Positions 1 to 8,622 of a stretch of 28,297 nt of DNA are shown piece after piece (position 1 is the first letter of the stretch; the number at the start of each line of letters is the position of its first letter). This DNA is from JAIOSM01 sp964593725 (GTDB lineage: Bacteria; Desulfobacterota; Desulfobacteria; Desulfobacterales; Desulfobacteraceae): NCBI GenBank assembly GCA_964593725.1, contig CAZQJS010000043.1:1-28297 (forward strand), read 5' to 3'. A program made the translations under genes and the position numbers. The notes under the pieces are model-generated. The model saw nothing but the letters and a program-made list of their open reading frames with translations. It was not told the DNA's origin and searched no databases.

Positions 1-61
1 TTATCAGCTGAAAACCTTATCAATACTTTTAAAAAATAACCACCGGGAATTGCTGGGTGAA

Positions 62-904
62 TTATTGTCTGATGGAAAGCCAGACCACTCCTGAGATCAC
101 AAACATAGCACCCAGCGCCTGGAATGTTGTAACCCTTTCACCAAGAAGAAACCAGGCATAGACACCGGCAAACAGGATCTCTGACATTACAAGGATACTT
201 GCTGTGCCGGCCTGGATATATTTCATACCCATAAGGTACAGGGTAAATGCTCCGAATGTGGATATGGCAATGAACGCGCAAAAAAGTACAATAATTGTAA
301 GGTTCAGGGGAAATGGCTGGGCAGTAAAGGGCTGAAAGGGCAGAAGTATGACAGATGCAGTTCCGAATGCTACGGTAAGGCAGGCTGAAGCCCCATATCT
401 TGTTACCATGCTCTTACCGCAAAGGCTCCAGCCTGCATATAAAACCGGCACGCCAAATCCAGCTGCCAACCCTGCCATATCTGCCTGTTCAATGGAGTAT
501 ATATTGATACCCGAGGACATGACAGTGCCTGCAAAAATAATAACCATGGACCCGATCTTATCAGGGGTCAGCTCTTCCTTCCACAGATAAAAGGCTGTTA
601 TTGTCACAATGGCAGGCATGGCTGCCTGGAGAACAGTTGTAACAGCAGCACCATTATACATGACACTCATATTGTAAAGGATATGAAACCCTCCCAGGAA
701 AACCCCCATGGCAGCAAGCCAGGAAAGGTCATTTTTCCTGATCTTCAAATTCTCCCGCTGTGTAAAAAAAGTAAATAAAAAGAAAGTTATAAATGCTGCA
801 AGATCACGCCAGAAAGCAAGGGATACTGATGTACCGTTTGAGTTCTCAAGAATAAGGGTGACAAAAATACCTGACATACCCCATGCAGAAGCAGCAGCAA
901 CCAC
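62..904 (-). CDS. EamA/DMT-family drug/metabolite transporter
   Basis: This is a hydrophobic protein of about 280 residues with roughly ten membrane segments in two homologous halves, the layout of the EamA (DMT) superfamily. The first segment carries the typical AWG near residue 8. The end of each half has the W-x-E / LGE motif (LWKEEL near 107, LLGERV near 255) seen in EamA repeats. Such proteins move small metabolites across the inner membrane; the substrate cannot be read from sequence. It is the last gene of the betaine/sarcosine block, 35 bases after the methyltransferase stop, so it probably exports a product or imports a related metabolite. The start is uncertain. The GTG at 904 is the only standard start codon, but it lies inside the first membrane helix. 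Frame-consistent residues (KDKFKTHIGAVL) continue upstream, without any ATG, GTG or TTG, to an AAAGGA ribosome-binding-like site. Confidence 0.85.
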   Translation of the reverse strand: MVAAASAWGMSGIFVTLILENSNGTSVSLAFWRDLAAFITFFLFTFFTQRENLKIRKNDLSWLAAMGVFLGGFHILYNMSVMYNGAAVTTVLQAAMPAIVTITAFYLWKEELTPDKIGSMVIIFAGTVMSSGINIYSIEQADMAGLAAGFGVPVLYAGWSLCGKSMVTRYGASACLTVAFGTASVILLPFQPFTAQPFPLNLTIIVLFCAFIAISTFGAFTLYLMGMKYIQAGTASILVMSEILFAGVYAWFLLGERVTTFQALGAMFVISGVVWLSIRQ

Positions 905-939
905 AAGAACAGCACCGATATGTGTCTTAAACTTATCCT

Positions 940-2334
940 TTATTGAGTGCCATCCTTGGTTTTTTCTATTCTCTCTTCCCAGAGCATAAAAGACTCAACA
1001 TTTTTCAATGTGTGATCTGCACTTTTAGGGTTGCCCTTTTCTGCAATTTCCCGTATTCCAGCCATGGCATCATTGTCAGGTGGGAAATATAAGGGTTGAA
1101 CAAACCTATTTTCCGGATCCTTTGCAAATGCTTCAACACTATTTCTCTCCATTGTGCAATCCTGAATAAACTTTTCCATGGAAAAATAATTAAGGCTGCC
1201 AAGGGCTCCCATTGCATGGCGCAGTATATGTACACCGTATCTTCTTAAAGTATCACGGCTCCGGGCAGATTCCTGCACAGCCCGGTCGTTTACATCGGTT
1301 ATGCTTGTGCTGCCGCCTGACTGGGCAGAAGGGAATTTTGTTATCCACTGATTTACCCTGGCCATGGCTGCATTTATCAGGGGCTGGCTCTTTGAACTGT
1401 ATGAGAGGTCTCCTCCTGCCTCATCAACACCGGGGATACCCCCATGGATACATGGGACACCTGGATTAATGGTCTGGGCCAGCACCATCATAAATAATAC
1501 CTGGGCATGGATCTGGGTTAAAAGTGCTTCCGGACTGCCCGGGCCTGAAGAGCCTGCAATGGTCAGATCAAGGAGAAGTAGACTTACTCCAGCCTTTGCA
1601 CTTCTGATAAAGGGTTCCACCATGGTGTCCATGGGTGCAAGGGAGGTAATGAGGCTCGTACCGTCCATCCAGTCATCCCTGCCCTTTAAAAAGAGTATCT
1701 CATCATCGGCAAAACTCTTTGCAGCTGTCATTTTTAAACCCTTGAATCCCTTATCCATACATTTTGCAACCTCAAACCCTGTTATACTTTTATCCGTTGC
1801 CACGGGCAAGGAAAAAATCTTCACCACATCGGAATTCTCACCCACAATGTTTACAATCTTCTCAAACTCCTCCCTGGTTGCAGGTCTTAACTCATCATCA
1901 CCAGGTCTTTTCAGAAACGGCGGAGTTGCACCAGTGCCAAAGGCGTTTTGTCCGGGATCTCCGGGCATGCTTCTTTCAACCCTTTCAAGGCATTTTTCAA
2001 TGTAATCCCTTTTCAACGGCAGAGAAACTGCTGTACTGCTTTCAAAATCAACAGCATCTGCTTCCATGAGTATATCCATTAAACGCTGATTTCCGGCAAT
2101 ATTCACACCAATATCTGTTAAAACTTTTTTAGCATTTTCATCAATGCGCTGGTATATCTCTTTTTCCACAATCAGGTCATCCATGGCTGAAGCCCTTTTT
2201 TGAGCTGTTTCAGCCCCGCTGGAGCCGGGAAAATGATCCAGGATCTCAACATATTTTTTCCTGGCACTGGTAAAATCTAAACTTATTTCATCTTTTTGAG
2301 CTGATTTTAACAAATCCACAACCTTGGCATCCAT
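940..2334 (-). CDS. MttB-family (trimethylamine/glycine betaine type) methyltransferase, no pyrrolysine
   Basis: The 464-residue protein belongs to the MttB superfamily, corrinoid-dependent methyltransferases that move a methyl group from a quaternary or tertiary amine to a cognate cobalamin protein. Family landmarks are the GSSGPGSPEALLTQIHAQVL stretch (about 262-281), the GG-x-TSITDVNDRAVQES segment (matching GG-x-TDSK-x2-D-x-QAGYEK in relatives) and the HAMGALGSLNYFSMEKFIQD segment near 374. The frame is open throughout with no internal TAG, so it is a non-pyrrolysine member like the glycine betaine methyltransferase MtgB. The first 60 or so residues form an extra helical pair resembling one TPR unit (A-x3-Y-x-EILDHFPGSSGAETAQKRA), which I do not recognise from typical members. 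AAGGAG lies 8 bases before the ATG. It follows the FeS membrane protein by 23 bases. No corrinoid protein or methylcorrinoid:folate methyltransferase is in the window. The substrate, suggested by the neighbours to be a betaine, is inferred. Confidence 0.85.
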   Translation of the reverse strand: MDAKVVDLLKSAQKDEISLDFTSARKKYVEILDHFPGSSGAETAQKRASAMDDLIVEKEIYQRIDENAKKVLTDIGVNIAGNQRLMDILMEADAVDFESSTAVSLPLKRDYIEKCLERVERSMPGDPGQNAFGTGATPPFLKRPGDDELRPATREEFEKIVNIVGENSDVVKIFSLPVATDKSITGFEVAKCMDKGFKGLKMTAAKSFADDEILFLKGRDDWMDGTSLITSLAPMDTMVEPFIRSAKAGVSLLLLDLTIAGSSGPGSPEALLTQIHAQVLFMMVLAQTINPGVPCIHGGIPGVDEAGGDLSYSSKSQPLINAAMARVNQWITKFPSAQSGGSTSITDVNDRAVQESARSRDTLRRYGVHILRHAMGALGSLNYFSMEKFIQDCTMERNSVEAFAKDPENRFVQPLYFPPDNDAMAGIREIAEKGNPKSADHTLKNVESFMLWEERIEKTKDGTQ

Positions 2335-2357
2335 ATGAAATCTCCTTTCTGCCTATA

Positions 2358-4394
2358 TCACCTTGTTGCTTTTTCAATGATCTGGGCAATATCCATGACA
2401 GGTATTTCTTTATCTGTTTCCATTATTCCGTCATGGAGCATAGTGGCACAAAACGGGCAGGAAGTTGCAACTGTCTGGGCACCAGATCCTGCAATCTGTT
2501 GTGCACGTTCATTGTTAATCCTCTTACCAATGGTCTCTTCCATGAACATTCTGGCTCCGCCGGCTCCGCAGCAAAAACCTTTAGATTTTGACCGTTCAGG
2601 CTCAATGATTTTACCAGCACCTGCCTGTCTTAAAATCCGCCGGGGGGAGTCATAGATATTATTCCACCGGCCAAGGTAGCATGAATCATGGAATGTCAGG
2701 GTGCCGAAATCCTGTTCATTTATATTTAACCGCCCCTGCATGATCAATGTGTCAAAATAGTCTGTTGTATGCACCACCTTGTATCGGGCGCCAAAATCAG
2801 GATACTCATTTTTAATGATATTATAACAATGGGGGCATCCTGTGAGAATCATATCAAACTCATACCTGTCAAAGGTCTCAACATTCTGCATTATCATCAT
2901 CTGGGCCAGGTATTCATTACCTGCCCGCCTTGCCATGTCTCCATTACAGCTCTCCTCAACCCCTAGAATGGCAAAATCAATGCCTGCTCTGTTTAATATA
3001 CGTGCCGTGGCCCGGCTTATTTTTTTACCCCTGTCGTCAAATGACCCTGCACATCCCACAAACCATAAAACTTCAACCTTGTTCCTGTCAGCCATGATCG
3101 GAACCGGAACATCTTTATCCTGATCCTTTAAATCCCTGGACCAGTCTCCACGCATGTCAGCAGAAAAACCCCAGGGGTTGGACTGGTTTTCCATGTTATT
3201 GAATGTCTCCTGCATCTCAGGAGGGAAACTTGCTTCCATTAACACCTGGTATTTTCTCATCTCAAATATGAAATCAAGATGTTCATTGCTCACAGGGCAG
3301 ATATCTTCACAAGCCCGGCAGGTTGTGCAGGCCCAAAGGACATCCCCGGTGATTTCCCTGCCTTCTCTAATAATGGGCTCTATTTCATCCTTTTTATCAT
3401 TTAAAAGAAGATCAGACTGGCTGAGGATATCAAGCTTTAAATCATGTATGAGCTGTTTAGGAGAGAGTGGTTTGCCTGTAAAGGTGGCAGGACACAGCTC
3501 CTGGCAGCGGCCGCACTCTGTACAGGCATACAGGTTCAATACATTGTGAAAATTAAATTCACTCACCCTGCCAAGGCCAAAGGTCTCTTTTTCCTCATCC
3601 TCAATATCTGTTTTTACAATGGCTTTTTCAATACCCAGTCGTTTAAAAAAAACATTGGGTGCAGCTGCAAGAAGATGCAGATGTTTGGAACCTGGAATAT
3701 ATATTAAAAAACCAAGAATTGTTCCAATGTGAATATAATAAAAAATCTCATGATTAATAAAAATGGCTGGCCCGGAAAGGCTTTTAAGGTTAAATATCGA
3801 TACGAACAGTCCTGATACCGGAAAAGCCTTTGCATAGTCAATCCCGCCTGGCCCGGCAGGCATCAATATCTGAAATGCATTGATAAAATGAAATGATATT
3901 ATAATCACACATGTAAAAAGGATTATCAGGTTGGCATCCCTGCCCATGGTAAGATAATCAGGCTTAATCACAACCCGTCTGAAAAGAGCATGGGCAAACC
4001 CCACAAGCACCAGAAACCCGAGAATATCTGCCGCAAAAAGATAAGAGGTATAAAAAGCCGGGAAAAAGTGGCCTGGATTAAAGGCGGGCACAACTCCCTT
4101 TATCATCAATTCCAGGGAGTGGGGCTGGATGGCAAGGAACCCGAAAAAAATCAATGTATGGGCAAGGCCCGGACCCAATTTCCGCCTTACATTTCTCTGG
4201 CCAAGGACATCGGTGATAATAACAAAAATTCTGTCACCCACTCTGTTGAGAAACGGCTTTGGCTCGCCATCCACTGTCATCATGATTTTGTATAGCCTTG
4301 CAGTTTTTTTAAAAAAAAGGCCAAAGGCACAGCCAATAGCAAGGATCATGAACAGAGATTTGAAAATCAAATAATTATTCATCTGTAAGAACAT
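2358..4394 (-). CDS. Membrane FeS oxidoreductase, ETF:menaquinone oxidoreductase type (HdrD/DUF3483-like)
   Basis: This 678-residue protein fuses a membrane cytochrome-like domain to a heterodisulfide-reductase D-like domain. Residues 1-235 hold about six membrane helices with candidate haem-ligand histidines (H79, H135, H169, H215, H222), as in nitrate-reductase-gamma-like domains. Two 4Fe-4S motifs follow: C291-x2-C-x2-C-x3-C301P and C356-x2-C-x2-C-x3-C366P. Two CCG-type domains come next: CAG 448, SCNGD 483 and CPHC 520, then HDSC 572, FCCGAGG 608 and CPFC 646. The first CCG has SCNG rather than CCG, as in ETF-linked relatives. In the family these proteins take electrons from ETF and reduce menaquinone. 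It sits 13 bases after etfA1, which supports that role here and makes it the likely shared outlet for both ETFs in the window. The start is either the ATG at 4394 or the one at 4382; neither has a strong ribosome-binding site. Confidence 0.9.
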   Translation of the reverse strand: MFLQMNNYLIFKSLFMILAIGCAFGLFFKKTARLYKIMMTVDGEPKPFLNRVGDRIFVIITDVLGQRNVRRKLGPGLAHTLIFFGFLAIQPHSLELMIKGVVPAFNPGHFFPAFYTSYLFAADILGFLVLVGFAHALFRRVVIKPDYLTMGRDANLIILFTCVIIISFHFINAFQILMPAGPGGIDYAKAFPVSGLFVSIFNLKSLSGPAIFINHEIFYYIHIGTILGFLIYIPGSKHLHLLAAAPNVFFKRLGIEKAIVKTDIEDEEKETFGLGRVSEFNFHNVLNLYACTECGRCQELCPATFTGKPLSPKQLIHDLKLDILSQSDLLLNDKKDEIEPIIREGREITGDVLWACTTCRACEDICPVSNEHLDFIFEMRKYQVLMEASFPPEMQETFNNMENQSNPWGFSADMRGDWSRDLKDQDKDVPVPIMADRNKVEVLWFVGCAGSFDDRGKKISRATARILNRAGIDFAILGVEESCNGDMARRAGNEYLAQMMIMQNVETFDRYEFDMILTGCPHCYNIIKNEYPDFGARYKVVHTTDYFDTLIMQGRLNINEQDFGTLTFHDSCYLGRWNNIYDSPRRILRQAGAGKIIEPERSKSKGFCCGAGGARMFMEETIGKRINNERAQQIAGSGAQTVATSCPFCATMLHDGIMETDKEIPVMDIAQIIEKATR

Positions 4395-4407
4395 CCATTC
4401 AAATTCA

Positions 4408-5349
4408 TTATAGTTTTTTTGTCAATTCAGGAACAACATCAAAGATATCGCCCACAATCCCATAGTCACATTTGGAAAAAATGGGCGCGTCCTTGTCTTC
4501 ATTTATGGCCACAATCACCCTGGATGTTTTCATGCCGGCAAAATGCTGAACAGCACCTGAAACACCGCAGGCAATATAGAGTTTAGGACTGACGGTTTTC
4601 CCGGTCTGACCCACCTGCATGGAATGGGGGGCATAGCCTGCATCCACTGCTGCCCTGGATGCACCAACAGCTGCACCCATCTTCTCTGCGCACTCCTCCA
4701 GCATCTTGAAATTCTCAGGGGCCTTTATTGCCCGGCCTCCTGTGATTACGACAGAAGCTTCGGTGAGATCAAGCTTACCTTTATCCCCTTTTTTTATCTC
4801 AACAACCTTTACCAGTCCCGGGTCAGGTACATCCGGTGCAAACTCAATAATTTCTCCCGGAGCAGGGGCAGATGCCGGCACAGGTTCATAGGAGTTGGGA
4901 CGAAGTGTGCATAGCATAGGGGAGCTTTTTATCTTCAGAAAAGCAAAGGTCTTACCGGAAAAATGTGATTTTTTCACCTTTTTTTCCCCGATATTCACTT
5001 CAACACAGTCTGACACAAGAGGTGCTCCTGCAATTGCAGCTATTCTTGCAAAAAGATCCTTACCCGCGGCACTTGCACTCCCGAGAAGAGCATCAAACTG
5101 ATACTCCTTAACAGCTTCTGCAAGGACCAGGGCAGCAAGATCAGGGCTTGATAAGATGTCACTGTTTTTTGCCGAAATATTTATAATTCTGCAGGCACCA
5201 TATTCTTTGAGCTGCTCCTGACAAAGTGATACATCCTGACCCAGAACCAGTGCATATATTTCCTGGCCTGCAGCAGAAGTCATAACACCCAGGCTTGCCT
5301 CCTTTACCTTATTATTTTCAATTTCGATCACAACTCCTGTCTTTGCCAT
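4408..5349 (-). CDS. etfA: Electron transfer flavoprotein alpha subunit (pair 1)
   Basis: The 313-residue ETF alpha subunit has an N-terminal half with the ETF alpha/beta fold and a C-terminal FAD domain. The FAD domain carries the family signatures GGRAIKAPENF near 206, GAAVGASRAAVDAGYAPHSM near 229, QVGQTGKTVSPKLYIACGVSG near 249 and QHFAGMKTSRVIVAIN near 271. It would bind FAD and, with EtfB, carry electrons from flavin dehydrogenases to a quinone reductase. GGAG lies 10 bases before the ATG, and 12 bases separate it from etfB1. It lies between the dimethylglycine-dehydrogenase-like enzyme and the FeS membrane protein, so its donor and acceptor are probably encoded on either side. No N-terminal ferredoxin domain is present. 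I cannot decide from sequence alone whether it bifurcates electrons, but the neighbourhood argues for simple transfer. Confidence 0.95.
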   Translation of the reverse strand: MAKTGVVIEIENNKVKEASLGVMTSAAGQEIYALVLGQDVSLCQEQLKEYGACRIINISAKNSDILSSPDLAALVLAEAVKEYQFDALLGSASAAGKDLFARIAAIAGAPLVSDCVEVNIGEKKVKKSHFSGKTFAFLKIKSSPMLCTLRPNSYEPVPASAPAPGEIIEFAPDVPDPGLVKVVEIKKGDKGKLDLTEASVVITGGRAIKAPENFKMLEECAEKMGAAVGASRAAVDAGYAPHSMQVGQTGKTVSPKLYIACGVSGAVQHFAGMKTSRVIVAINEDKDAPIFSKCDYGIVGDIFDVVPELTKKL

Positions 5350-5361
5350 ACTATATTCTCC

Positions 5362-6132
5362 TTATAAAACCTTTTCATCTTCCTTAAGAATTCTGATAAG
5401 CTCGGTTGTCTGGGCATCCACTGTTCCTTTAATCATTTTTGCCCCGGCCCTTTCAGGTACACTTTCAAGTTTCTCAATCATAACCCTGGTGTCACCTGCA
5501 TCAATACCAAAGTCAGAAAGTTCCATCTCTTTTATCTCTTTTTTCCTGGCTTTCATGATATCTGGAAACTTTGGATAGCGCGGTTCATTCAGTCCTTTTG
5601 TGGCACCGACCACGCAGGGAAGCCCCATTTCAATAACCTGTTTGTCTCCGCCTCCTGTCTCCCTTTCAACTGTCACCCTGCCATTATCAATGGAAAGAAA
5701 GGAAACTTCATTAACAACAGGAATGCCCAGATATCCTGCAAGGCGGTACTGGGTCTGAAAGCTCTCCGTGTCCACAGAGCCCTTGCCCGTAAAAATCATA
5801 TCCGGCACTCCATCCTCATCCATGGCTGCTTTAAGAGCCCTTGCCGTTACATCACTTCCCAGGAACTGATGATGGGTTTTAACAAGAATGGCCCGGTCTG
5901 CGCCCATGGCCATGGCACTTCTGATGGTTGCAGCAGCGCCTTCTTTACCAACGGTCACAATGACCACCTCGCCTCCGTTTTTCTCCACCAGGCTTACTGC
6001 CTCTTCCACTCCATAGTCATCATAGGGGTTTGAGACAAACTTAATGTCTGAGTCTTCAAAGCCGTTATCCCCTTTAAGTTTTATGGTTGCAGCAGTATCA
6101 GGTACGTGTTTTACGCATACACAGATTTTCAT
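5362..6132 (-). CDS. etfB: Electron transfer flavoprotein beta subunit (pair 1)
   Basis: The 256-residue ETF beta subunit starts with the typical MKICVCVKHVPDT. It has the NPYDDYGVEEAV segment near 36, the nucleotide-binding loop TGKGSVDTESFQTQ near 115 and the late LPCVVGATKGLNEPRYPKFP region near 171 that covers the recognition loop, followed by KARKKEI. It partners with the adjacent EtfA to form the soluble cytoplasmic electron carrier. It starts 20 bases after the dimethylglycine-dehydrogenase-like gene, with GGAG upstream, and is clearly in the same transcript. It differs considerably from the second EtfB in the window, so this is not a recent duplication. Confidence 0.95.
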   Translation of the reverse strand: MKICVCVKHVPDTAATIKLKGDNGFEDSDIKFVSNPYDDYGVEEAVSLVEKNGGEVVIVTVGKEGAAATIRSAMAMGADRAILVKTHHQFLGSDVTARALKAAMDEDGVPDMIFTGKGSVDTESFQTQYRLAGYLGIPVVNEVSFLSIDNGRVTVERETGGGDKQVIEMGLPCVVGATKGLNEPRYPKFPDIMKARKKEIKEMELSDFGIDAGDTRVMIEKLESVPERAGAKMIKGTVDAQTTELIRILKEDEKVL

Positions 6133-6152
6133 TGTCTGTTACTCTCCATTTA

Positions 6153-8576
6153 TCAACTTTTCATTTTTTTGTTTTCAGGATCATAGATCGGCATGGTTAC
6201 AACCTCGGCACTGCGCATACGCCCCAGAATCTCCACATCCATGCAAGTGCCAGGTTCTGCATACTCAACCTTTACATAACCCATGGCAATACTCTTTTTC
6301 ACCCTGTGGCCATAGCCGCCGGACGAAGTCATACCAATGCGCTTTCCATCCTTGAATATTGGATTATATCCCCAGGCATCTGTATCTTTTACTTCAACCA
6401 CCAGGCATACAAGTTTTAAAAGCAGTCCTTTTTCCTTTTGCTTTAAAAGGCCTTGTTTACCAATGAACTCTTCCTTTTTATCAAGTTTAACAGTCCATGC
6501 TATATTGGTTTCCAGGGGAGTATGGTGGACGTTCATCTCACTTTTCCAGGCAAGATATCCCTTTTCAAGACGCATGGAGTCCATGGCGTGCATACCGATG
6601 AATTTAATATCAAACTCCCTGCCTCCATCCATTAACGCATTATAAACCGCGATCTGCTGTTCAATGGGATGAAAGATTTCAAATCCCAGCTCTCCCACAT
6701 AGTTCATGCGGTTAATACGGCATCTGGTTCGACCCAGGTACATTTCACGGCTTGTGGAAAACTTAAACGCTCCAGGGGATATATCACCATGAATCCTTTT
6801 TTCAAGTACTTTACGGCTGTCAGGTCCTACAAGGACAAGGCAGCCTGTTTTGTATGTAATATCCTCCATGACAACAGAACCGTCCATGGGAAGATTATTA
6901 AGCATCCAGTGCTGGTCATGTTTTTTACCCACACTTGCTGTAACGCAGAAAAATTCCTCTCCATTAATTCTGGTTACGGTCATATCTGATTTAAAGTTTC
7001 CATTGTGGTCCAGCATGGGGCTCAATGCGATACATCCATCTTTTTCAGGAATTTTCTGGCAGGTCATTTTATTGAGCCAGTTAAAAGCGCCCGGGCCAGA
7101 AATTTTTGTTTTGGCAAACCTGGTAAGATCAATAATACCAACCTTGTTCATGGCATGGCAGCACTCATTGCCCACATACTCAAAGGCATTGGAACGCCTC
7201 CATGATGGAGTTTCATATGAGTCTTTTCCTTCAGGGGGGAAATAGTTGGGGCATTCCCATCCATAGTAATCACCAAAAACAGCATTGGCTGCTTTCTGGT
7301 ACTCATATATGGGGCTTGTGCGGTTGGGTCTTGCCGCATCCCTGAACTCATTGGGAAAGAAGATTGAATACAGCCTTGGGTATACATCGGCAATCTTTTC
7401 ACTATTGTATGCCCAGTTTGCATGGGAACCAAACCGCCTGGAATCAACATGCCAGAGATCGATTTCCGGTTCACCCTCCATGATCCAGCCTGCTAGATAA
7501 TGGCCAATTCCGCCGGCCTGGGTAATACCAAAGCTGTAGCCGCATGCCTGGAAAAAATTCTTTAAAGGTGCAGCAGGGCCCACAAGAGGATCTCCGTTGG
7601 GGGTATATGTTATGGGTCCTGCTGTAACATGCTTGAATCCAGTATCTCCAAGAACCGGAAATCTCTCCATGCCGGCTTCAATGCAGTCGGCAATATTATC
7701 AATATCAGGGTTGAGTTCCTCCTGGGCATAATCCCAGGGCACACCGTTCTTTTTCCACTGCTGGCCATTTGCTTCGTACATGCCCAGAATCAAGCTGTCC
7801 ATCTCCTGTCGTAAATAAACTGATTTATCAGGGTCGCGCACCAGGGGCAGCATTTTGTCCCTCTGTTCAACCGCACTTATAGTTTCATAGAGAATGTGTG
7901 TATGGGCAATGGCAATGGATGGAATCTCAATGCCAACCATTTTTGAAACCTGGGGAGCCCATAACCCTGCTGCATTTACAACATACTCACAGGTAATGTC
8001 ACCTTTATCGGTTTTTACCACCCAGTCGCCGGATTTTTTCTGGTCAATGCCGGTGACCATGGTATGAAGATTCAGTTCTGCCCCGTAATTCCTTGCGCCC
8101 TTTGCCATGGCCTGGGTCATTGAATTTGGATCAACATCTCCGTCGTCCGGCCAATACAGGCCGCCCAGGAGACCCTTTGTATTCATAAGGGGGTGAAGTT
8201 CACCCATTTCCCGGGGTGTTACAAAGCTTACATCAAGACCAAGGCACCGATTCATGGAGTAATAATAGCCAAGCTCATCCATGCGGCCTGGATTATCTGC
8301 TGTGCGAATGGAGCCTGTAGTGTGCCAGCCCGACGGCTGCCCGGTCTCCTTTTCCAGTTGCTTGAATATTTCAATACTTTTCATATTGACCTGGGTACAA
8401 TAGTAGCTTGGGTGGTAAAAAGATACATTACCCGCTGCCATCCAGGTGGAACCTGAGGTCAACTCATGCTTTTCCACCAGAACAACATCCTTGAGTCCGT
8501 ATTTTGCCAGATGATATGCAATGGATACACCTATGGCGCCGCCGCCGATTATCACTGCCCTTGCATTGGTCTTCAT
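6153..8576 (-). CDS. Dimethylglycine/sarcosine dehydrogenase-like FAD and folate enzyme (DAO-GcvT fusion), covalent-flavin His replaced by Met
   Basis: The 807-residue protein matches the dimethylglycine/sarcosine dehydrogenase architecture. An N-terminal DAO-type FAD domain starts with IIGGGAIGVSIAYHLA at 9-24, followed by a linker region (about 370-425) and a C-terminal GcvT-like tetrahydrofolate domain (about 430-800) with YVGELGFEIFHP, MDSMRLEKGYLAWKSEMN and FIGKQGL. In the family it oxidises an N-methyl group, transfers the one-carbon unit to tetrahydrofolate and passes electrons to ETF. The next two genes encode an ETF, which fits. The mammalian enzymes hold FAD covalently on the His of TWHAAG; here the motif is TWMAAG (Met46, codon ATG read directly), so FAD should be non-covalent. 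AAGGAG precedes the ATG. The substrate (dimethylglycine, sarcosine or another N-methyl compound) is inferred from family and neighbours. The family call is firm; the exact reaction is not. Confidence 0.85.
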   Translation of the reverse strand: MKTNARAVIIGGGAIGVSIAYHLAKYGLKDVVLVEKHELTSGSTWMAAGNVSFYHPSYYCTQVNMKSIEIFKQLEKETGQPSGWHTTGSIRTADNPGRMDELGYYYSMNRCLGLDVSFVTPREMGELHPLMNTKGLLGGLYWPDDGDVDPNSMTQAMAKGARNYGAELNLHTMVTGIDQKKSGDWVVKTDKGDITCEYVVNAAGLWAPQVSKMVGIEIPSIAIAHTHILYETISAVEQRDKMLPLVRDPDKSVYLRQEMDSLILGMYEANGQQWKKNGVPWDYAQEELNPDIDNIADCIEAGMERFPVLGDTGFKHVTAGPITYTPNGDPLVGPAAPLKNFFQACGYSFGITQAGGIGHYLAGWIMEGEPEIDLWHVDSRRFGSHANWAYNSEKIADVYPRLYSIFFPNEFRDAARPNRTSPIYEYQKAANAVFGDYYGWECPNYFPPEGKDSYETPSWRRSNAFEYVGNECCHAMNKVGIIDLTRFAKTKISGPGAFNWLNKMTCQKIPEKDGCIALSPMLDHNGNFKSDMTVTRINGEEFFCVTASVGKKHDQHWMLNNLPMDGSVVMEDITYKTGCLVLVGPDSRKVLEKRIHGDISPGAFKFSTSREMYLGRTRCRINRMNYVGELGFEIFHPIEQQIAVYNALMDGGREFDIKFIGMHAMDSMRLEKGYLAWKSEMNVHHTPLETNIAWTVKLDKKEEFIGKQGLLKQKEKGLLLKLVCLVVEVKDTDAWGYNPIFKDGKRIGMTSSGGYGHRVKKSIAMGYVKVEYAEPGTCMDVEILGRMRSAEVVTMPIYDPENKKMKS

Positions 8577-8622
8577 TGTTTATAAATCTCCTTTTGTTTC
8601 AACCGTTCATAAAACAGCCTGT

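Noticed and set aside
29..59. Possible terminator after the EamA gene on the minus strand
   Set aside because: The stem is only CACC/GGTG with an 11-base loop; the T-rich stretch after it is not enough to support a call. Positions 1-61 otherwise show nothing I can name.
1364..2005. Long plus-strand frame of 213 codons opposite the methyltransferase gene
   Set aside because: It is fully antisense to a well-supported gene, with low-complexity Ser/Pro-rich product and no family motifs.
940..2334. Pyrrolysine-containing methyltransferase
   Set aside because: The frame is open with no in-frame TAG; no pyrrolysine biosynthesis genes are in the window.
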